Source: Balaenoptera acutorostrata (taxonomy: Eukaryota > Chordata > Mammalia > Artiodactyla > Balaenopteridae). From it: a DNA stretch of 64,000 nucleotides. The notes under the pieces are model-generated. The model did not search any database and was not told the DNA's origin. It worked only from the letters and a program-made list of their open reading frames with translations. Positions within the stretch are counted from its first letter, which is position 1. Each line of letters begins with the position of its first letter. The stretch spans positions 51,210,910-51,274,909 of the forward strand of contig NC_080067.1 in the NCBI RefSeq assembly GCF_949987535.1. The letters run 5' to 3'. Position numbers and translations under genes: made by a program. Shown here in pieces: positions 39,461 through 51,798 of the stretch.

Positions 39461-40179
39461 GCTCTAAAGTCAACTTCTGAACACTGTTTCATGTGTTTTT
39501 AATATCAGAATGCATATGTCCAGTTCAAGCAAAACAATTAATGGCTGTGCTCTTGGATATAATTCATGCATATATGTTGAATGTATCATATTGACCTTCA
39601 TACCCTATTTTTCCCCAGTGCAGTTTCTCTCTTGCTATCTTCTGAGCAGACTCTTGATTATTTTTCATTAATAGGAGGCCCTCATGTAATATTTGGAAGG
39701 CTGGAGAGGATGAGAAACTATTATTCTTCAGTAGCACTTACAGACAGGTACAGGGAGGATATGCAGTTTCCATTCACTTCTGTGTATCATTTTGTGAACT
39801 ATCTGTTTGAGTAGATAGCTGACATTATTTGTGGTTTTCTGTAATTTTCCTATTTTGTGAGTTCTTAAATTCTAAGTATGGATTTCTCACTTACCTTCTC
39901 TCAAACACTCCAGAATATTAATACATAAAATGATTTACTTTTCTGGCTTGGTTGCATTTATGTGGAAGTACCACCACTCGGATTAAATGCTATTGTTTAC
40001 CTTCTTTTCACATGCTCCGACACAGGTGAAACTGGATAAAGAAAGAAACACAACCATGTTAACTGATCTAGTACGAATTAATGACCCTGAACCTCACATA
40101 TGCCAATAATCCTGCCAGGATACCACAGTATGCTTTATGAGATCTGAGTACTGCTCTCTCACATTCCTAAATAACAATT
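39461..40179. other. Unique-looking DNA
   Basis: No gene recognised. The 77-codon frame 39581-39814 shows no domain. Confidence 0.45.
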
Positions 40180-41835
40180 TCACTTTCCTCTCAAATCAAA
40201 AACAGCTGATGACCTTGATCTCCTCATCATTGAGAAACTTAAAGCAAAGAAAAACTTTGACTTCCACCAGTACATGGACTGTCCTACCAGCAGCTGCCTT
40301 CCCATTTCACCTATAACCAAAGTTGAGGTATGCTCTGTCCTACATAGACCCAATCCTTTCCCTTATGTGTCTCTGACCTACTTAAGGGCATCACTCTAGA
40401 AATTCTTCCCTCCCTCTTCTATATTTTGATTAGCTGTGTTTCTACTAGTGTTTTGTAGATATTACATCCATCTTGAAGTCTTCTCTTCTCCTACCACATT
40501 TTTAGATACAGCCAGATAGCTCTGCTCCTCTAGCAAAAACAGAAACAAAGAAAACCAAGCAAAAACACCACCTTGAAAACTTAAATTCCAGGACAATAAA
40601 CTTTGGGTTTTTCTCCTCTATGATGATGCTTTCTTAGTCTTTTTCTGGTTCATTTGCATCTCCTCTATTTGTTACAGTTTGAAAATTCAGAAGACAATCC
40701 TTGTAACTCTTTCTTAATATCTACCCTTGCTCTACTGGTGATCTCATTCTGTCTCATGTCTTTAAATGCCACCTCTATGATATTGGCTCCCCGATTTTAT
40801 CTCTAGCCAAGACCTCTCACACAATCTCTATTCATATATTCAAATTCCTGTTCAACAAATCACTTTAAAATCTAAAAACAACTTGATGTCAACACGTCCA
40901 AAACTGAATGTCCCATCTTCCCACACAAACCTCTTCCCAAACCATCTTCCCACACCTCACACATATCTTTTCTTATCTCAATTTATGGCAACTCAACCTG
41001 CTGGGCAGAATCCTTTGAGTTATCCTTGGCCATTCCCCTAATCTTAAAATTAATCCTAGAATCTCTACTTTCTAAATATGTCTGGGATCCATCTACTTTT
41101 TATTATTTTTAATAAATGCACTATAACATCTTACCTGAATTACTGTCGTAGCCACCTGATATGTTTTCTCTTTTTTCTCTTCCCTCCCTCCCCAGAGTCT
41201 AGCTCAAATAAAGCACCTAGTTTGATACTTTTCAATCGCAGGCCATGTTAAGCTTGCTCAGCATTTGGTGGTTCCATATTTCACTTCAAGGAAAATCCAA
41301 AATCCCAACAATCTTCTAAATTCCCTACATTTTTATGAATTCAACCCCCCATAAGCTTCTGACTTTATTCATCCAACCCACAGCTTCCTTTCTGTTGTTT
41401 GAGTTTGCCAGGTGAACCCAGGTCTTAGAGAATTTAAACAACTGTTCCCTCTGCCTTGAATGCTCTTTTCCCAATATCCCCTTGGTAAACTCTCTCACTT
41501 TCTTCAAGGTTTGCTCAAATCCCTCAATGTTCTCAATGAAGAACACCTTGGTTGACCTAATTAACACTGCAACATCTCCCCTGCCTGCCTTTCTTGCTCT
41601 AATTTTTTGTAGCTCTTCTCACCTTTAACATACAATATAATTTAATTATTGACCATGTTTTCCTGTTTTTATCTGTTTCGACTGTTAGAATGCAGGCCCC
41701 AAAAGCACAACAATCTTTTCCTTGCATGTACACTGATGTATAGAAAACACATAGAATAGTACCTTACTCACTGTAACTACTGAATAAACACTTTTAAGTA
41801 AAAAAAAAAAAAAAAAATGAATGAATAAATGAATC
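40180..41835 (+). mobile_element. Long L2 LINE copy
   Basis: Decayed L2 in sense orientation, from the region upstream of the reverse-transcriptase core ('gggcatcactctagaaattc' near 40386) through 'tgtctttaaatgccacctct' (40759), 'aacacgtccaaaactgaatg' and 'tgttccctctgccttgaatg' to the end with 'atgaatgaataaatgaat'. About 1.65 kb, an unusually long L2 fragment. The minus-strand frame 41325-41567 is a shadow. Confidence 0.75.
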
Positions 41836-42839
41836 TTTTCTAATCCCCACAGGAGGCTCAAAATGCAAGCTCATAAATACTAAATGGAATAATTTCTGTA
41901 TACTAGCCTCTTAAATGGCAATGGTAAATAAATGAACAAGATATTGTCTCCAGGGTGATAATGATATAATAACAACCACATCTGTAAAATTAAAAATTGT
42001 AATTCAAGGTAAAATGCTAACAGGAGGTAATAGAGCTACAAAAGTTCAGTTAGGAATGGAACCAAAGGTATTTCATGTTAAGGGTATGACATGGATTTAG
42101 ACACTAGGGTAAAGAATAAATTGCATGGCTGATGCATTGTCAAGACCTAAAAATACTTATCAAATATTTTAGAGTATCTACAGTGAGACTAAAACTATTC
42201 TGAACTCTGGAGATACAAATATGAATACTATTGGATTATTATTTTCAATATTTTGGCAACATTTTATCTGTTATCCTACATATTTATAAATTATAACATT
42301 GAGAGCATTTGATTGACTCCTCTTGCAATTGTATATCCTACATAATCAGGAATAACTGAGACTTTCAGGAAGGCTATAATGTCAAGAGTAGTTAGGTTTT
42401 ATAGGGACAGAGCAAACACATCCAAGATGTTATCCTTCAAGATAAAACTCCTCCATGTTAATATCTGTGCAGTTTGGATAACTGATAAAAGCATATTTAG
42501 AAAACGGGTTGTATTTCAGTGAAGTGTCTGAACCTTCTATATCAGTGTTCAATGAACTGAATTTGACATACTCAAGGGCCCATCGAGGAAGTGCACTAAA
42601 GGAAAGCAGACCATTTCACACATGACCTCACCATCCACATAAGACATAGCAAAGCCACACAGATTGGTCACAGCTTATTCTCTAAAGTGGATACATTAGT
42701 GATATTATGACTGTGGCAATGGCTTTCTACAAATTGGGAGAGAAAAGAAAACAAAGATTGTGTCAACAATCTATATAATTCAAAATACCATTGGCTAAAT
42801 GTTTTATTTACAAGTTGTATTTTATTCTTTTCCTCTTCC
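41836..42839. other. Unique-looking DNA
   Basis: No gene recognised. Confidence 0.5.
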
Positions 42840-42940
42840 AAACACAATTTATAGAAACTCTACAATTAAAGGCATAGATGCAATCCCTAGCACATAGCAG
42901 GTACACAGGAAGTATTGTTGATTGATGACTAAGATAATAC
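42840..42940 (+). mobile_element. L2 3'-terminal fragment
   Basis: 'atccctagcacatagcagg' followed by 'tacacaggaagtattgttga' matches the end of L2. Short. Confidence 0.5.
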
Positions 42941-43581
42941 ATGCAATAAAACTATTAAGTATACAAAAAAATCATGGAAAATGATGAATTAATACACTAG
43001 AAAGTACACTATTTTGCTTTTAACTTTCTGATAACCTGAAAAAAAGAAATAATGCAGTATATAAACATTTTTATCAGATAAAAGAAAGCATCCCAGGGTC
43101 TGAAGAGATTGTTTTTTTTTTAAACATCTTTATTGAAGTATAATTGCCTTACAATAGTGTGTTAGCTTCTGCTTTATAACAAAGTGAATCAGTTATACAT
43201 ATACAATATGTTCCCATTTCTCTTCCCTCTTGCATCTCCCTCCCTCCCACCCTCCCCATCCCACCCCTCTAGGTGGTCACAAAGCACCGAGCTGATCTCC
43301 CTGTGCTGTGCGGCTGCTTCCCACTAGTTATCTATTTTACATTTGGTAGTGTATATATGTCCATGACACTCTCTTACCCTGTCACATCTCACCCCACCCC
43401 CTCCCCATATCCTCAAGTCCATTCTCTAGTAGGTCTGTGTCTTTATTCCCGTCTTGCCACTAGGTTCTTCATGGCCTTTTTTTTTTTTTTTCCCTTAGAT
43501 TCCGTATATATGTGTTAGCATACTGTATTTATTTTTCTCTTTCTGACTTACCTCACTCTGTATGACAGACTCTAACTCCAT

Positions 43582-46500
43582 CTACCTCATTACAAATACC
43601 TCCATTTCATTTCTTTTTATGGCTGAGTAATATTCCATTGTATACATGTGCCACATCTTCTTTATCCATTCATCTGTCGATGGACATTTAGGTTGCTTCC
43701 ATGTCCTGGCTATTGTAAACAGAGCTGCAATGAACATTTTGGTACATGACTCTTTTTGACCTATGGTTTTCTCAGGGTATATGCCCAGTAGTGGGATTGC
43801 TGGGTCGTATGGTAGTTCTATTTGTAGTTTTTTAAGGAACCTCCATACTGTTCTCCATAGTGGCTGTATCAATTTACATTCCCACCAACAGTGCAAGAGT
43901 GTTCCCTTTCCTCCACACCCTCTCCAGCATTTATTGTTTCTAGATTTTTTGATGATGGCCATTCTGACCGGTGTGAGATGATATCTCATTGTAGTTTTGA
44001 TTTGCATTTCTCTAATGATTAATGATGTTGAGCATTCTTTCATGTGTCTGTAGGCCATCTGTATATCTTCTTTGGAGAAATGTCTATTTAGATCTTCTGC
44101 CCATTTTTGGATTGGGTTGTTCGTTTTTTTGTTATTGAGCTGCATAAGCTGCTTGTAAATCTTGGAGATTAATCCTTTGTCAGTTGCTTCATTTGCAAAT
44201 ATTTTCTCCCATTCTGAGGGTTGTCTTTTGGTCTTGTTTATGGTTTCCTTTGCTGTGCAAAAGCTTTTAAGTTTCATTAGGTCCCATTTGTTTATTTGTG
44301 TTCTTATTTCCATTTCTCTGGGAGCTGGGTCAAAAAGAATCTTGCTGTGATGTATGTCATAGAGTGTTCTGCCTATGTTTTCCTCTAAGAGTTTGATAGT
44401 GTCCGCCCTTACACTTAGGTCTTTAATCCATTTTGAGTTTATTTTTGAGCATGGTGTCAGGGAGTGTTCTAATTTCATACTTTTACATGTTCCTGTCCAA
44501 TTTTCCCAGCACCACTTATTGAAGAGGCTGTCTTTTCTCCACTGTATATGCTTGCCTCCTTTATCAAAGATAAGTTGACCATATGTGTGTGGGTTTATCT
44601 CTGGGCTTTCTACCCTGTTCCATTGATCTATATTTCTGTTTTTGTGCCAGTACCAAACTGTCTTGATTACTGAAGCTTTGTAATATAGTCTGAAGTCAGG
44701 GAGCCTGATTCCCCCAGCTCCATTTTTCGTTCTCAAGATGGCTTTGGCTATTCGGGGTCTTTTGTGTTTCCATACAAATTGTGAAATTTTTTGTTCTAGT
44801 TCTGTGAAAAATGCCAGTGGTAGTTTGATAGGGATTGCATTGAATCTGTAGATTGCTTTGGGAAGTAGAGTCATTTTCACAATGTTGATTCTTCCAATCC
44901 AGGAACATGGTATATCTCTCCATCTATTTGTATCATCTTTAATTTCTTTCATCAGTGTCTTATAATTTTCTGAATACAGGTCTTTTGTCTCCTTAGGTAG
45001 GTTTATTCCTAGATATTTTATTCTTTTTGTTGCAATGGTAAACGGGAGTGTTTTCTTAATTTCACTTTCAGATTTTTCGTCATTAGTGTATAGAAATGCA
45101 AGAGATTTCTGTGCATTAATTTTGTATCCTGCTACTTTACCAAATTCATTGATTAGCTCTAGGAGTTTTCTGGTAGCATCTTTAGGATTCTCTATGTATA
45201 GTATCATGTCATCTGCAAATAGTGACAGCTTTACTTCTTTTCCGATTTGGATTCCTTTTATTTCTTTGTCTTCTCTGATTGCTGTGGCTAGGACTTCCAG
45301 AACTATGTTGAATAATAGTGGTGAGAGTGGGCAACCTTGTCTTGTTCCTGATCTTAGTGGAAATGGTTTCAGTTTTTCACCATTGAGGACAATGTTGGCT
45401 GTGGGTTTGTCATATATGGCCTTTATTATGTTGAGGAAAGTTCCCTCTATGCCTACTTTCTGCAGGGCTTTTATCATAAATGGGTGTTGAATTTTGTCGA
45501 AAGCTTTCTCTGCATCTATTGAGATGATCATATGGTTTTTCTCCTTCAATTTGTTAATATGGTGTATCACATTGATTGATTTGCGTATATTGAAGAATCC
45601 TTGCATTCCTGGGATAAACCCCACTTGATCATGGTGTATGATCCTTTTAATGTGCTGTTGGATTCTGTTTGCTAGTATTTTGTTGAGGATTTTTGCATCT
45701 ATGTTCATCAGTGATATTGGCCTGTAGTTTTCTTTCTTTGTGACATCTTTGTCTGGTTTTGGTATCAGGGTGATGGTGGCCTCGTAGAATGAGTTTGGGA
45801 GTGTTCCTCCCTCTGCAATATTTTGGAAGAGTTTGAGAAGGATAGGTGTTAGCTCTTCTCTAAATGTTTGATAGAATTCACCTGTGAAGCCATCTGGTCC
45901 TGGGCTTTTGTTTGTTGGAAGGTTTTTAATCACAGTTTCAATTTCAGTGCTTGTGATTGGTCTGTTCATATTTTCTATTTCTTCCTGGTTCAGTCTCGGC
46001 AGTTTGTGCATTTCTAAGAATCTGTCCATTTCTTCCAGGTTGTCCATTTTATTGGCATAGAGTTGCTTGTAGTAATCTCTCATGATCGTTTGTATTTCTG
46101 CAGTGTCAGTGGTTACTTCTCCTTTTTCATTTCTAATTCTATTGATCTGGGTCTTCTCCCTTTTTTTCTTGATGAGTCTGGCTAATGGTTTATCAATTTT
46201 GTTTATCTTCTCAAAGAACCAGCTTTTAGTTTCATTGATTTTTGCTATTGTTTCCTTCATTTCTTTTTCATTTATTTCTGACCTGATCTTTATAATTTCT
46301 TTCCTTCTGCTGGCTTTGGGGTTTTTTTGTTCTTCTTTCTCTAATTGCTTTAGGTGCAAGGTTAGGTTGTTTATTCGAGATGTTTCCTGTTTCTTGAGGT
46401 AGGCTTGTATTGCTATAAACTTCCCTCTTAGCACTGCTTTTGCTGCGTCCCATAGGTTTTGGGTCGTCGTGTCTCCGTTGTCATTTGTTTCTAGGTATTT

Positions 46501-46662
46501 TTTGATTTCCCCTTTGATTTCTTCAGTAATCACTTCGTTATTAAGTAATGTATTGTGTAGCCTCCATGTGTTTGTATTTTTTACAGATCTTTTCCTGTAA
46601 TTGATATCTAGTCTCATAGCGTTGTGGTCGGAAAAGATACTTGATACGATTTCAATTTTCTT
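43582..46662 (-). pseudogene. L1-B ORF2, C-terminal part (linker, RT, Cys region)
   Basis: About 1,025 codons remain open from the interruption point to a stop at 43582-43584. The region covers the end of the endonuclease (SDHN box), the linker, the reverse transcriptase with the FADD box, and the C-terminal CCHC-like motif (CWRGCG ... CWWEC). Compared with L1-A, one codon is missing just before the RT catalytic box (GKEVKL instead of GKEEVKL). A TGG-to-TAG type stop also removes about the last 30 residues. The open frame extends artificially to 46827 into the adjacent transduced sequence, and those first roughly 50 residues (His/Cys- and Lys-rich) are not L1. Without its endonuclease and its own start this part cannot act alone. 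Confidence 0.92.
46652..46662. repeat. Target-site duplication of L1-A, left copy
   Basis: 'tcaattttctt', identical to 53676-53686. The right copy is followed by 'aa', matching the L1 endonuclease preference (TTTT/AA-like) for a minus-strand insertion. Confidence 0.93.
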
Positions 46663-46693
46663 TTTTTTTTTTTTTTTTTTGTTAGTTTCTGGT

Positions 46694-46734
46694 TTTATTT
46701 TTTTTTTTTTTCCACACACACACTGTATTTTATT
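46694..46734 (-). terminator. Two polyadenylation signals of the transduced segment
   Basis: AATAAA on the minus strand at 46729-46734 and again at 46694-46699. The first precedes the internal A14 run and the second precedes the terminal A20 tail by the usual 10-20 nt. Confidence 0.75.
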
Positions 46735-47380
46735 TTTACAAGAGATAGATAGACTGACACCAAGCATTGTACATGGATGACCACAACAAAAGCAACAATG
46801 ATTGCAATTACCAAACATGAAACACACTTATACTATGTCATAATATTGACATTCAGTCCAGTAATCCTCCACTGTAACAGCTCCTTTACTTTGCAGTGAA
46901 AATTGATTTGTATATTCTTTTCCTCTGAGTCCTTGTGGGATTTTTTTTTTTTTAATTCAGACAGAAAGTCACAAAAATTATACTCATCCTCATCAGTTCA
47001 CTCAGTCCCATGTAATTAATTTCTTTTTTTTCATCTTGATCTTTTGTTAGCACTTTTATGAGTTCATCAGTTTTTCATTAGAGTTCTGAAAATGCTTATT
47101 CATTCAGTTCAGCAGTACAGTCAGTTACCAGAAACCTGTACTTGTCAGAGTCTTTTCCATGAATTTCTTGAAGATGAAACTCTTTTATAGGAACATATTT
47201 GCAAAATCATCAGAGTACACCCAGAACTGTCTGTAAATGACAAAAGACTTAAAAATGACCATGGTTAAAGATTTGATGAAAGTTCATAATAATGCAGTTG
47301 ACAAGAAAATTAGTTATTTCTGAGATATACATTTTAAAGTAATAACTAGGATTATTACTTATAACATTATACCAGAACAT

Positions 47381-47690
47381 ATAAGATTTTTAGACGTTTC
47401 CTGTAATGTCTGAAACATTTATATTAACATATTTCCATACATATTTCCATACAAATACAAATATAAGATTTTTAGAAATTTCATGTAATGTCTGAAACAT
47501 TTATATTAACATATTTCCATACATATTTCCATACAAATACAAATATAAGATTTTTAGAAATTTCATGTAATGTCTGAAACATTTATATTAACATATTTCC
47601 ATACATATTTCCATACAAATACAAATATAAGATTTTTAGAAATTTCATGTAATGTCTGAAACATTTATATTAACATATTTCCATACAAAT
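47381..47690. repeat. 82-bp tandem repeat, about 3.8 copies
   Basis: Units start with 'ataagatttttaga' at 47381, 47463, 47545 and 47627, so the period is exactly 82 bp. The first unit differs from the others ('gacgtttcctg' versus 'gaaatttcatg'). The later ones look identical by eye, and the last is cut short. Each unit contains a smaller doublet 'catatttccata'. It lies wholly inside the transduced segment. Confidence 0.95.
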
Positions 47691-47921
47691 AACCCAATGA
47701 AAGTTTAGTATTAGTTGTTTTGTTTGTTTTTTTATACTGCAGGTTCTTATTAGGCATCAGTTTTATACACATCAGTGTATACATGTCAATCCCAATCGCC
47801 CAATTCAGCACATCACCATCCCCACCTCATCGCAGTTTTCCCCCCTTGGTGTCCATATGTCCATTCTCTACATCTGTGTCTCAACTTCTGCCCTGCAAAC
47901 TGGCTCATCTGTACCATTTTT

Positions 47922-50900
47922 CTACGTTCCACATACATGCATTAACATACGATACTTGTTTTTCTCTTTCTGACTTACTTCACTCTGTATGACAGTCTCT
48001 AGATCCATCCATGTCTCAACAAATGACTCAATTTCGTTCCTTTTTATGGCTGAATAATATTCCATCGTATATATGTACCACAACTTCTTTATCCATTCGT
48101 CTGTTGATGGGCATTTAGGTTGCTTCCATGACCTGGCTATTGTAAATAGTGCTGCAATGAACATTCGGGTGCACGTGTCTTTTTGAATTACGGTTTTCTC
48201 TGGGTATATGCCCAGTAGTGGGATTGCTGGGTCATATGGTAATTCTATTTTTAGTTTTTTAAGGAACCTCCATATTGTTCTCCATAGTGGCTGTATCAAT
48301 TTACATTCCCACCAACAGTGCAAGAGGGTTCCCTTTTCTCCACACCCTCTCCAGCATTTGTTGTTTGTAGATTTTCTGATGATGCCCATTCTAACAGGAG
48401 TGAGGTGATACCTCATTGTAGTTTTGATTTGCATTTCTCTAATAATTAGTGATGTTGAGCATCTTTTCATGTGCTTCGTGGCCGTCTGTATGTCTTCTTT
48501 GGAGAAATGTCTATTTAGGTCTTCTGCCCATTTTTGGATTGGGGTGTTTGTTTCTTTGATATTGAGCTGAATGAGCTGTTTATATATTTTGGAGATTAAT
48601 CCTTTGTCCGTTGATTCACTTGCAAATATTTTCTCCCATTCTGAGGGTTGTCTTTTCGTCTTGTTTATGGTTTCCTTTGCTGTGCAAAAGCTTTGAAGTT
48701 TCATTAGGTCCCACTTGTTTATTTTTGTTTTTATTTCCATTACTCTAGGAGGTGGATCGAAAAAGATCTTGCTGTGATTTATGTCAAAGAGTGTTCTTCC
48801 TATGTTTTCCTCTAAGAGTTTTATAGTGTCCAGTCTTATATTTAGGTCTCTAATCCATTTTGAGTTTATTTTTGTGTATGGTGTTAGGGAGTATTCTAAT
48901 TTCATTCTTTTACATGTGGCTGTCCAGTTTTCCCAGCACCACTTATTGAAGAGACTGTCTTTTCTCCATTGTATATCTTTGCCTCCTTTGTCATAGATTA
49001 GTTGACCATAGGTGCGTGGGTTAATCTCTGGGCTTTCTATCTTGTTCCATTGATCTATGTTTCTGTTTTTGTGCCAGTACCATATTGTCTTGATTACTGT
49101 AGCTTTGTAGTATAGTCTGAAGTCAGGGAGTCTGATTCCTCCAGCTCCATTTTTTTGCCTCAAGACTGCTTTGGCTATTCGGGGTCTTTTGTGTCTCCAT
49201 ACAAATTTTAAGATGATTTGTTCTAGCTCCGTAAAAAATGCCATTGGTAATTTGATAGGGATTGCATTGAATCTGTAGATTGCTTTGGGTAGTATACTCA
49301 TTTTCAAAATGTTCATTCTTCCAATCCAAGAACATGGTATATCTCTCCATCTGTTGGTATCATCTTTAATTTCTTTCATCAGTGTCTTATAGTTTTCTGC
49401 ATACAGGTCTTTTGTCTCCTTAGGTAGGTTTATTCCTAGGTATTCTATTCTTTTTGTTGCAATGGTAAATGGGAGTGTTTCCATAATTTCTCTTTCAGAT
49501 TTTTCATCATTAGTGTATAGGAATGCAAGAGATTTCTGTGCATTAATTTTGTAACCTGCAACTTTACCATATTCATTAATTAGCTCTAGCAGTTTTCTGG
49601 TGGCAGTTTTAGGATTCTCTATGTATAGTATCATGTCATCCGCAAACAGTGACAGTTTTACTTCTTCTTTTCCAATTTGTATTCCTTTTATTTCTTTTTC
49701 TTCTCTGATTGCCGTGGCTAGGACTTCCAGAACTATGTTGAATAATAGTGGTGAGAGTGGACATCCTTGTCTCGTTCCTGATCTTAGAGGAAATGCTTTC
49801 AGTTTTTCACCATTGAGAATGATGTTTGCTGTGGGTTTGTCATATATGGCCTTTATTATGTTGAGGTAGGTTCCCTCTATGCCCACTTTCTGGAGAGTTT
49901 TTATCATAAATGGGTGTTGAATTTTGTCAAAAGCTTTTTCTGCATCTATTGAGATGATCATATGGTTTTTCTTCTTCAATTTGTTAATATGGTGTATCAC
50001 ATTGATTGATTTGCGTATATTAAAGAATCCTTGCATCCCTGGGATAAATCCCACTTGATCGTGGTGTATGATCCTTTTAATGTGTTGTTGGATTCTGTTT
50101 GCTAGTATTTTGTTGAGGATTTTTGCATCTATATTCATCAGTGATATTGGTCTGTAATTTTCTTTTTTTGTAGTGTCTTTGTCTGGTTTTGGTATCAGGG
50201 TGATGGTGGCCTCATAGAATGAGTTTGGGAGAGTTCCTTCCTCTGCAATTTTTTGGAAGAGTTTGAGAAGGATGGGTGTTAGCTCTTCTCTAAATGTTTG
50301 ATAGAATTCACCTGTGAAGCCATCTGGTCCTGGACTTTTGTTTGTTGGAAGATTTTTAATCACAGTTTCAATTTCATTACTTGTGATTGGTCTGTTGATA
50401 TTTTCTGTTTCTTCCTGATTCAGTCTTGGAAGGTTATACCTTTCTAAGAATTTGTCCATTTCTTCCAGGTTGTCCATTTTATTGGCATAAAGTTGCTTGT
50501 AGTAGTCTCTTAGGATGTTTTGTATTTCTGCGGTGTCTGTTGTAACTTCTCCTTTTTCATTTCTGATTTTATTGATTTGAGTCCTCTCCCTCTTTTTCTT
50601 GATGAGTCTGGCTAATGGCTTATCAATTTTGTTTATCTTCTCAAAGAACCAACTTTTAGTTTTATTGATCTTTGCTATTGTTTTCTTTGTTTCTATTTCA
50701 TTTATTTCTGCTCTGATCTTTATGATTTCTTTCCTTCTGCTAACTTTGGGTTTTGTTTGTTCTTCTTTCTCTAGTTTCTTTAGGTGTAAAGTTAGATTGT
50801 TTACTTGAGATTTTTCTTGTTTCTTTAGGTAGGCTTGTATAGCTATAAACTTCCCTCTTAGAACCGCTTTTGCTGCATCCCATAGGTTTTGGGTCGTCGT

Positions 50901-51740
50901 GTTTTCATTGTCATTTGTCTCTAGGTATTTTTTTATTTCCTGTTTGATTTCTTCAGTGATCTCTTGGTTATTTAGTAACGTATTGTTTAGCCTCCATGTG
51001 TTTGTCTTTTTTACGTTTTTTTCCCTGTAATTCATTTCTAATCTCATAGCGTTGTGGTCAGAAAAGATGCTTGATATGATTTCAATTTTCTTAAATTTAC
51101 TGAGGCTTGATTTGTGACCCAAGATGTGATCTATCCTGGAGAATGTTCCGTGTGCACTTGAGAAGAACGTGTAATCTGCCGTTTTTGGATGGAATGTCCT
51201 ATATATATCAATTAAATCTATCTGGTCTATTGTGTCATTTAAAGCTTCTGTTTCCTTATTTATTTTCATTTTGGATGATCTGTCCATTGGTGTAAGTGAG
51301 GTGTTAAAGTCCCCCACTATTATTGTGTTACTGTCGATTTCCTCTTTTATAGCTGTTAGCAGTTGCCTTATGTATTGAGGTGCTCCTATGTTGGGTGCAT
51401 ATATATTTATAATTGTTATATCTTCTTCTTGGATTGATCCCTGGATCATTATGTAGTGTCCTTCCTTGTCTCTTGTAACATTCTTTATTTTAAAGTCTAT
51501 TTTATCTGATATGAGTATAGCTACTCCAGCTTTCTTTTGATTTCCATTTGCATGGAATATCTTTTTCCATCCCCTCACTTTCAGTCTGTATGTGTCCCTA
51601 GGTCTGAAGTGGGTCTCTTGTAGACAGCATATATATGGGTCTTGTTTTTGTATCCATTCAGCCAGTCTATGTCTTTTGGTTGGGGCATTTAATCCATTCA
51701 CGTTTAAGGTAATTATCGATATGTATGTTCCTATGACCAT
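47922..51740 (-). CDS. L1-A ORF2 protein: endonuclease / reverse transcriptase, intact
   Basis: 1272 residues, essentially the length of mammalian L1 ORF2p (about 1275), with no internal stop. The protein nicks genomic DNA and reverse-transcribes L1 RNA at the nick (target-primed reverse transcription). The N-terminal APE-like endonuclease has its expected residues: N13, E42 (QETH), Y114, D144/N146 (GDFN), D204/H205 (IDH) and D228/H229 (SDHN). A linker follows to about 450. The reverse transcriptase has D599 ([10 protein letters not shown]), the RQGCPLSP box at 657-664 and the FADD box at 699-702. The C-terminal CCHC-like motif is at 1129-1146 and the protein ends MLMHVCGT. The start Met was chosen because it lies 58 nt after the ORF1 stop and aligns with family starts, and L1-B has the same arrangement. 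Whether it is active cannot be seen from sequence alone. Confidence 0.96.
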   Translation of the reverse strand: MVIGTYISIITLNVNGLNAPTKRHRLAEWIQKQDPYICCLQETHFRPRDTYRLKVRGWKKIFHANGNQKKAGVAILISDKIDFKIKNVTRDKEGHYIMIQGSIQEEDITIINIYAPNIGAPQYIRQLLTAIKEEIDSNTIIVGDFNTSLTPMDRSSKMKINKETEALNDTIDQIDLIDIYRTFHPKTADYTFFSSAHGTFSRIDHILGHKSSLSKFKKIEIISSIFSDHNAMRLEMNYREKNVKKTNTWRLNNTLLNNQEITEEIKQEIKKYLETNDNENTTTQNLWDAAKAVLRGKFIAIQAYLKKQEKSQVNNLTLHLKKLEKEEQTKPKVSRRKEIIKIRAEINEIETKKTIAKINKTKSWFFEKINKIDKPLARLIKKKRERTQINKIRNEKGEVTTDTAEIQNILRDYYKQLYANKMDNLEEMDKFLERYNLPRLNQEETENINRPITSNEIETVIKNLPTNKSPGPDGFTGEFYQTFREELTPILLKLFQKIAEEGTLPNSFYEATITLIPKPDKDTTKKENYRPISLMNIDAKILNKILANRIQQHIKRIIHHDQVGFIPGMQGFFNIRKSINVIHHINKLKKKNHMIISIDAEKAFDKIQHPFMIKTLQKVGIEGTYLNIIKAIYDKPTANIILNGEKLKAFPLRSGTRQGCPLSPLLFNIVLEVLATAIREEKEIKGIQIGKEEVKLSLFADDMILYIENPKTATRKLLELINEYGKVAGYKINAQKSLAFLYTNDEKSEREIMETLPFTIATKRIEYLGINLPKETKDLYAENYKTLMKEIKDDTNRWRDIPCSWIGRMNILKMSILPKAIYRFNAIPIKLPMAFFTELEQIILKFVWRHKRPRIAKAVLRQKNGAGGIRLPDFRLYYKATVIKTIWYWHKNRNIDQWNKIESPEINPRTYGQLIYDKGGKDIQWRKDSLFNKWCWENWTATCKRMKLEYSLTPYTKINSKWIRDLNIRLDTIKLLEENIGRTLFDINHSKIFFDPPPRVMEIKTKINKWDLMKLQSFCTAKETINKTKRQPSEWEKIFASESTDKGLISKIYKQLIQLNIKETNTPIQKWAEDLNRHFSKEDIQTATKHMKRCSTSLIIREMQIKTTMRYHLTPVRMGIIRKSTNNKCWRGCGEKGTLLHCWWECKLIQPLWRTIWRFLKKLKIELPYDPAIPLLGIYPEKTVIQKDTCTRMFIAALFTIARSWKQPKCPSTDEWIKKLWYIYTMEYYSAIKRNEIESFVETWMDLETVIQSEVSQKEKNKYRMLMHVCGT

Positions 51741-51798
51741 TTTCTTAATTGTTTTGGGTTTGTTTTTGTAGGTCCTTTTCTTCTCTTGTGTTTCCCAC

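Larger units (their letters stand above)
43118..46662 (-). mobile_element. L1-B, 3' half (3'UTR and most of ORF2)
   Basis: Minus-strand L1 with its 3' end and tail at 43111-43120. It runs to 46662, where it is cut inside ORF2 at the codons for 'KKIE'. The same codons recur at 53676-53686, where the 5' half resumes. The outer target-site duplication of L1-B is 'gagattgtttttt' (43105-43117 and 57536-57548), which shows that both halves are one insertion. The total is about 7.4 kb without the nested element. Confidence 0.95.
46681..47724 (-). other. 3'-transduced segment carried by L1-A
   Basis: Non-L1 sequence between the weak L1-A 3' end (A-rich 'ataaaaaaacaaacaaaaca' on the minus strand) and the terminal poly(A). 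Its distal end itself looks like a retrocopied mRNA end: on the minus strand an AATAAA (46729-46734) is followed after 17 nt by an A14 run (46698-46711). A second AATAAA (46694-46699), formed by that run, lies 13 nt before the final A20. I infer that the source L1 sat upstream of an older poly(A)-bearing retrocopy or gene 3' end and was polyadenylated there. I could not identify the parent transcript. Confidence 0.8.

Noticed and set aside
43582..46827. A 1081-codon frame that seems to be a novel protein with a His/Cys-rich N-terminus
   Set aside because: The first ~50 codons are the transduced segment and poly(A) read in frame. The rest is L1-B ORF2 cut by the nested insertion.
47381..47690. 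CRISPR-like array
   Set aside because: The 82-bp units are contiguous without spacers, in a mammalian transduced segment.
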